DNA from: Lachnospiraceae bacterium
GTDB lineage: Bacteria; Bacillota; Clostridia; Lachnospirales; Lachnospiraceae
Length of the DNA stretch: 16,695 nt
Direction of reading: 5' to 3'
NCBI GenBank assembly: GCA_004557975.1
Contig: SFEV01000055.1
Coordinates: 1 to 16,695, forward strand
Shown: one piece after another, positions 14,919 to 16,695 of the stretch
Layout of the letters: each line of letters opens with the position of its first letter
How positions within the stretch are numbered: the first letter of the stretch is position 1
Notes under the pieces: model-generated
The model's input: only the letters and a program-made list of their open reading frames with translations
Told to the model about the DNA's origin: nothing
Database searches by the model: none
Position numbers and translations under genes: made by a program

Positions 14919-15508
14919 ACTGCAGCTCCCAGCGCATGATGCGCGGCCGATATTCGGCCAATGAACCGCCCAGGATGAGAAGCGGATACCCGGAAGGAGA
15001 ACCCTCCAGAATGAGGAGCGAATGCACGGAGCGAGAACCTGCCAGATTGAGGAGCGAATGCACGGAGCGAGAACCTGCCAGATTGAGGAGCGGATGCACG
15101 GAGCGAGAACCTGCAAGATTGAGAAGCGGATGCACAGGGCGAGAACCTGTCACGATGAAGGATGAATGTCCGGAAAAGGAATCATCCGGAACAAGAATGA
15201 AACGCAGTTGTCCGGAAAGAGACTGCAGCTGCAGTATGGAAATACCCACCGGCAGCCGCAGACAGCTTCTGAATTTCATCGATGAAGTGAGCTTTGGTGT
15301 CTATGAGGCACTTCTCTTCCTTGACACTCACCCGGAGGACCAGGAGGCCATGAATTTCTTCCGGGAGCATAACCGCCTGCGGAATCTCGCCCTGGAAAAG
15401 TACGCCGAAATGTACGGGCCGCTGACGATCTCCACTGCCGACGATACTGCCTGCAGCTCCTGGGAATGGATGTCTCAGCCGTGGCCATGGGAAGGAGGCG
15501 ACTGTTAA
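14915..15508 (+). CDS. cotJB: Spore coat protein CotJB with tandem-repeat N-terminal extension
   Basis: A 197-residue protein. Residues 114-197 are a complete CotJB domain: RRQLLNFIDEVSFGVYEA, LFLDTHPED (135-142), YGPL and the terminal QPWPWE. Normal CotJB is only about 85-90 residues. Here about 113 extra residues precede it, including six 12-residue units (residues 12-83) of the type ECTEREPARLRS, rich in Arg, Glu and Cys; a second Cys-rich patch (CPERDCSCS) follows. The extension suggests a cross-linkable or protein-binding arm in the coat (inference). The start at 14915 is set by GGAGGG (14901-14906) and the ATGA overlap with cotJA; the frame upstream of it has only a TTG. Confidence 0.88.
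   Translation: MNCSSQRMMRGRYSANEPPRMRSGYPEGEPSRMRSECTEREPARLRSECTEREPARLRSGCTEREPARLRSGCTGREPVTMKDECPEKESSGTRMKRSCPERDCSCSMEIPTGSRRQLLNFIDEVSFGVYEALLFLDTHPEDQEAMNFFREHNRLRNLALEKYAEMYGPLTISTADDTACSSWEWMSQPWPWEGGDC
14948..15163 (+). repeat. 36-bp tandem repeat inside cotJB (six units)
   Basis: Six in-frame 36-bp units begin at 14948, 14984, 15020, 15056, 15092 and 15128. Units 3 and 4 are identical; unit 5 differs at three bases; units 1, 2 and 6 are more diverged. Each encodes 12 residues. There are no spacers, so it is not a CRISPR array. The identical central units point to recent duplication, and copy number may vary among strains. Confidence 0.95.
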
Positions 15509-15511
15509 TCT

Positions 15512-15643
15512 ATGTGGAATTATGAAAAAAGACTTCAGTATCCCGTTAACATCAAAACGCCGAATGCAAAGGCGGCACAGATCATAATGAGTCAATATGG
15601 CGGTCCATATATCATTAACAGATGGAATATATTCTTATTATAA
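15512..15643 (+). pseudogene. cotJC: Truncated cotJC (manganese catalase-like spore coat protein)
   Basis: The frame begins MWNYEKRLQYPVNIK and continues to SQYGGP at residues 27-32, matching the conserved N terminus of CotJC, a spore-coat protein of the manganese catalase family of about 190-210 residues. After Pro32 the similarity stops: eleven unrelated residues lead to a TAA at 15641. All di-manganese ligands are therefore absent. AGGAGG (15493-15498) in the end of cotJB is the ribosome site, at 13 nt. The break near 15608 coincides with a change to AT-rich DNA carrying accessory-type genes. Either the gene is dead, or an inserted element separates it from its 3' part beyond the window. 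Confidence 0.85.
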
Positions 15644-15657
15644 ATATGATATATTCC
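15595..15657. repeat. Inverted repeats at the cotJC break point
   Basis: ATATGG-CGGT-CCATAT (15595-15610) straddles the point where cotJC similarity ends. A second pair, GGAATATAT (15624-15632) and ATATATTCC (15649-15657), follows with a 16-bp spacer. Such repeats could be recombinase-binding arms of an attachment site, but part of the first is simply cotJC coding sequence. The role is inferred. Confidence 0.35.
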
Positions 15658-15758
15658 CTACTCTTTTTGATATTATGCTTGTTAAATGAAAGTGCCACAA
15701 ATCGTGTCACCACCAACCATCCGTCTCATGCTAATATTAAGCAAAAAGGAGGGATCTC

Positions 15759-15995
15759 ATGAAAAACCTATCCAAAATCCGGTCAGACGCAATCTCATAC
15801 TTCCAGTCTGCTTCCGCCGATGAGCTGTATAACCTGTTCTCACTTCTTCGCGATAACGGGTACGACTATAGGATCATCTCACCAGCATTTATGGACTGCA
15901 AGATCTGCAATGAGATTTACGGCCCCTGTGGTGACGCCGATCTGGCTGACGATCATTGCAGGAATATGTTTTTGAGATATTGCGAGGAGGGGTAA
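15759..15995 (+). CDS. Small Cys-rich protein of unknown function
   Basis: A 78-residue ORF with a strong ribosome site (AAAAGGAGGG, about 7 nt before the ATG). I do not recognise the family. Residues 1-45 are predicted mostly helical (SADELYNLFSLLRDNGYDYRII). The C-terminal part holds CKIC (Cys47, Cys50), Cys57, His66-Cys67 and Cys75, arranged like a small zinc-binding module. It lies between the broken cotJC and the XRE regulator, in AT-rich DNA, so it is probably part of the accessory element. No convincing sigma-A promoter is visible upstream. The hairpin at 16009-16043 follows its stop. Confidence 0.6.
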   Translation: MKNLSKIRSDAISYFQSASADELYNLFSLLRDNGYDYRIISPAFMDCKICNEIYGPCGDADLADDHCRNMFLRYCEEG

Positions 15996-16001
15996 TTGCT
16001 T

Positions 16002-16142
16002 TTACAAAGACAGAAGGGGAAAGGTGATATTTAATCCACCTCTCCCCTTTGTCGCATTGGAAAACCAATACCTAATAATTTTTCAATCCGCGCCACTCGC
16101 ATTGGTGAGGGCGACACATCAGCAAACCATGCTCTGCTGGTG
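16002..16142 (-). ncRNA. Candidate small structured RNA
   Basis: A promoter (TTGATT, 17 bp, TATAAT; 16176-16148) points leftward into a GC-richer stretch that can fold into successive hairpins: CACCAGCA/TGCTGATG (16142-16117, one mismatch), CGCCCTC/GAG-T-GGCG (16113-16091), ATTGG-TTTT-CCAAT (16059-16046) and a terminator-like stem (16043-16009). There is no credible ribosome site and only a 23-codon ATG frame inside. The predicted length is about 140 nt. An open frame without a start crosses it (17 or more codons upstream of the first ATG), so a decayed gene is an alternative. Confidence 0.3.
16009..16043. terminator. Terminator-like hairpin after the Cys-rich ORF
   Basis: GACAGAAGGGGAAAGGTG pairs with CACCTCTCCCCTTTGTC, with one bulge and one mismatch that becomes a G-U pair in the minus-strand RNA. 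No long T tract follows on either strand (minus: CTTTGT), so leftward use is slightly favoured. Confidence 0.5.
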
Positions 16143-16147
16143 CGTAT

Positions 16148-16176
16148 ATTATATAGTTTTTTGAAAAATAAATCAA
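16148..16176 (-). promoter_or_regulatory. Promoter pointing into the candidate small RNA
   Basis: On the minus strand TTGATT (16176-16171), 17 bp, TATAAT (16153-16148). It lies in the 163 bp downstream of the XRE gene. No protein start with a ribosome site follows it. Confidence 0.55.
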
Positions 16177-16302
16177 GAGTATATTGATTAATTTATTTCA
16201 TTAGCTCCATCCAAGCGACGCACTTCGTGAAATCTCCAGTCCAGCGCAGGATATCCATGCGCATTGCGATCCGTATTGATTTACGATATTCAATGTCGGT
16301 GA

Positions 16303-16536
16303 TTAATTGATTCCATAGGACTCCATCTCCTCATCCGTAGCGACAACCTCTATGATATCTCCCGGTTGCAATCCAGTCATAATACATATTTTGTTCAGCG
16401 TATCGAGTGTGATGCTCTTCCCGGCTTTTATATTTTGTGCTGTCTGCGACGGAAGCAGCTTCTCGCGCTGGATTCTTGTCTGATTGTATCCTTTTTCCTT
16501 GAGTTTTGCGAAAACATCTATTTTATATTTGATCAT
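16303..16536 (-). CDS. XRE-family (Cro/CI-type) DNA-binding regulator
   Basis: A 77-residue protein that is essentially a single helix-turn-helix domain of the Cro/C1 type (HTH_26-like): KLKEKGYNQTRIQREKLLPS then QTAQNIKAGKSITLDTLNKIC, ending LQPGDIIEVV. The order (first helix, NQTRIQ turn, recognition helix near 30-40, and the LDTLNKIC helix) is typical. The ATG at 16536 is chosen over one at 16584 because GGAGG lies 6 nt upstream and the longer form would begin in the promoter's -35 box. It is divergent from a gene starting at 16678; two matching inverted repeats between them are its likely operators. Such regulators are common on phages and conjugative elements. Confidence 0.85.
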   Translation of the reverse strand: MIKYKIDVFAKLKEKGYNQTRIQREKLLPSQTAQNIKAGKSITLDTLNKICIMTGLQPGDIIEVVATDEEMESYGIN

Positions 16537-16555
16537 TTGGCACCTCCATATATAT

Positions 16556-16584
16556 AATGTAATATTTACGTTCAAAAAAGTCAA
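16556..16584 (-). promoter_or_regulatory. Promoter of the XRE regulator
   Basis: On the minus strand TTGACT (16584-16579), 17 bp, TACATT (16561-16556). The leader is short (about 15 nt) and contains the GGAGG site. The upstream operator at 16591-16608 adjoins the -35 box. Confidence 0.65.
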
Positions 16585-16590
16585 TAAAAA

Positions 16591-16608
16591 TATTCTATTT
16601 TTAGAATA
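16591..16608. promoter_or_regulatory. Putative operator 1 for the XRE regulator
   Basis: Perfect inverted repeat TATTCTA-TTTT-TAGAATA between the two divergent promoters, 6 bp from each -35 box. It has the same half-sites as operator 2 at 16622-16639. Confidence 0.6.
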
Positions 16609-16614
16609 AAAGTA

Positions 16615-16643
16615 TTGACATTATTCTAATATTAGAGTATAAT
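16615..16643 (+). promoter_or_regulatory. Consensus promoter of the rightward gene
   Basis: TTGACA (16615-16620), exactly 17 bp, TATAAT (16638-16643): a full sigma-A consensus, so very strong unless repressed. Operator 2 fills its spacer. Confidence 0.85.
16622..16639. promoter_or_regulatory. Putative operator 2 for the XRE regulator
   Basis: TATTCTA-ATAT-TAGAGTA, one mismatch from a perfect repeat, lying between the -35 and -10 boxes of the rightward promoter. Its centre is 31 bp (about three helical turns) from that of operator 1. A bound repressor here would block RNA polymerase. Confidence 0.6.
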
Positions 16644-16677
16644 ACAATCATCAAAGAAATACAGGGAGGTAACAAAA

Positions 16678-16695
16678 ATGAAAAAAGCAAGAATT
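16678..16695 (+). CDS. Unknown protein, N-terminal fragment cut by window edge
   Basis: ATG at 16678 reads MKKARI and continues past the edge. AGGGAGG (16663-16669) is 8 nt upstream and a consensus promoter precedes it. It is divergent from and probably repressed by the XRE regulator. Too short to identify. Confidence 0.7.

Noticed and set aside
14948..15163. CRISPR-like series of 36-bp repeats
   Set aside because: Units are contiguous without spacers, in phase with the cotJB frame, and no cas gene is present.
14749..15279. Repeat-rich 176-residue frame on the minus strand (LNLAGSRSVHPL units)
   Set aside because: It is the reverse reading of the cotJB tandem repeat and cotJA; the plus strand has intact, recognisable coat genes with ribosome sites.

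Overview
The window looks like the chromosome of a spore-forming, low-to-mid GC Firmicute, most likely a Lachnospiraceae-type Clostridia. The reasons are the cotJ spore-coat operon, LuxS, a DUF1292 protein, a DUF5662 protein, Firmicute-style strong GGAGG ribosome sites and sigma-A promoters. No rRNA or tRNA gene and no CRISPR array was seen.

Layout. 1-1300: start of a leftward gene cut by the window edge, then aroC (chorismate synthase). 1313-2535: leftward lactonase/beta-propeller gene, convergent with aroC and sharing its terminator. 2567-4116: flavin-reductase-like gene and an RluA-type pseudouridine synthase, 6 nt apart. 4128-4192: an isolated hairpin element. 4267-5407: leftward trpS, back to back with luxS (5448-5927). 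6026-9256: tightly coupled leftward operon exoA > GlgX-like protein > DUF5662 protein, overlapping by 4 and 20 nt. 9495-9940: DUF1292 gene and its terminator, followed by a second copy of the isolated hairpin element. 10012-14527: leftward ftsW > gltX > UvrD-type helicase, gltX and helicase overlapping by 10 nt. 14694-15643: rightward spore-coat operon cotJA, cotJB and a truncated cotJC. 15608 to the end: AT-rich, accessory-looking DNA with a small Cys-rich ORF, a possible small RNA, an XRE repressor and a divergent promoter with two matching operators.

Housekeeping genes dominate (aromatic amino acid synthesis, two aminoacyl-tRNA synthetases, septal peptidoglycan synthesis, DNA repair, SAM recycling). 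The most unusual points are these. The GH13/GlgX-like protein has lost its nucleophile, its acid/base residue and the surrounding active-site loop. CotJB carries a 12-residue tandem-repeat extension. cotJC breaks off after about 32 codons exactly where accessory DNA begins, which suggests a mobile element inserted in a sporulation gene. A compact XRE switch with two TATTCTA-N4-TAGA(A/G)TA operators 31 bp apart lies at the right edge. Two homologous orphan hairpins resemble IS200/IS605 right ends.
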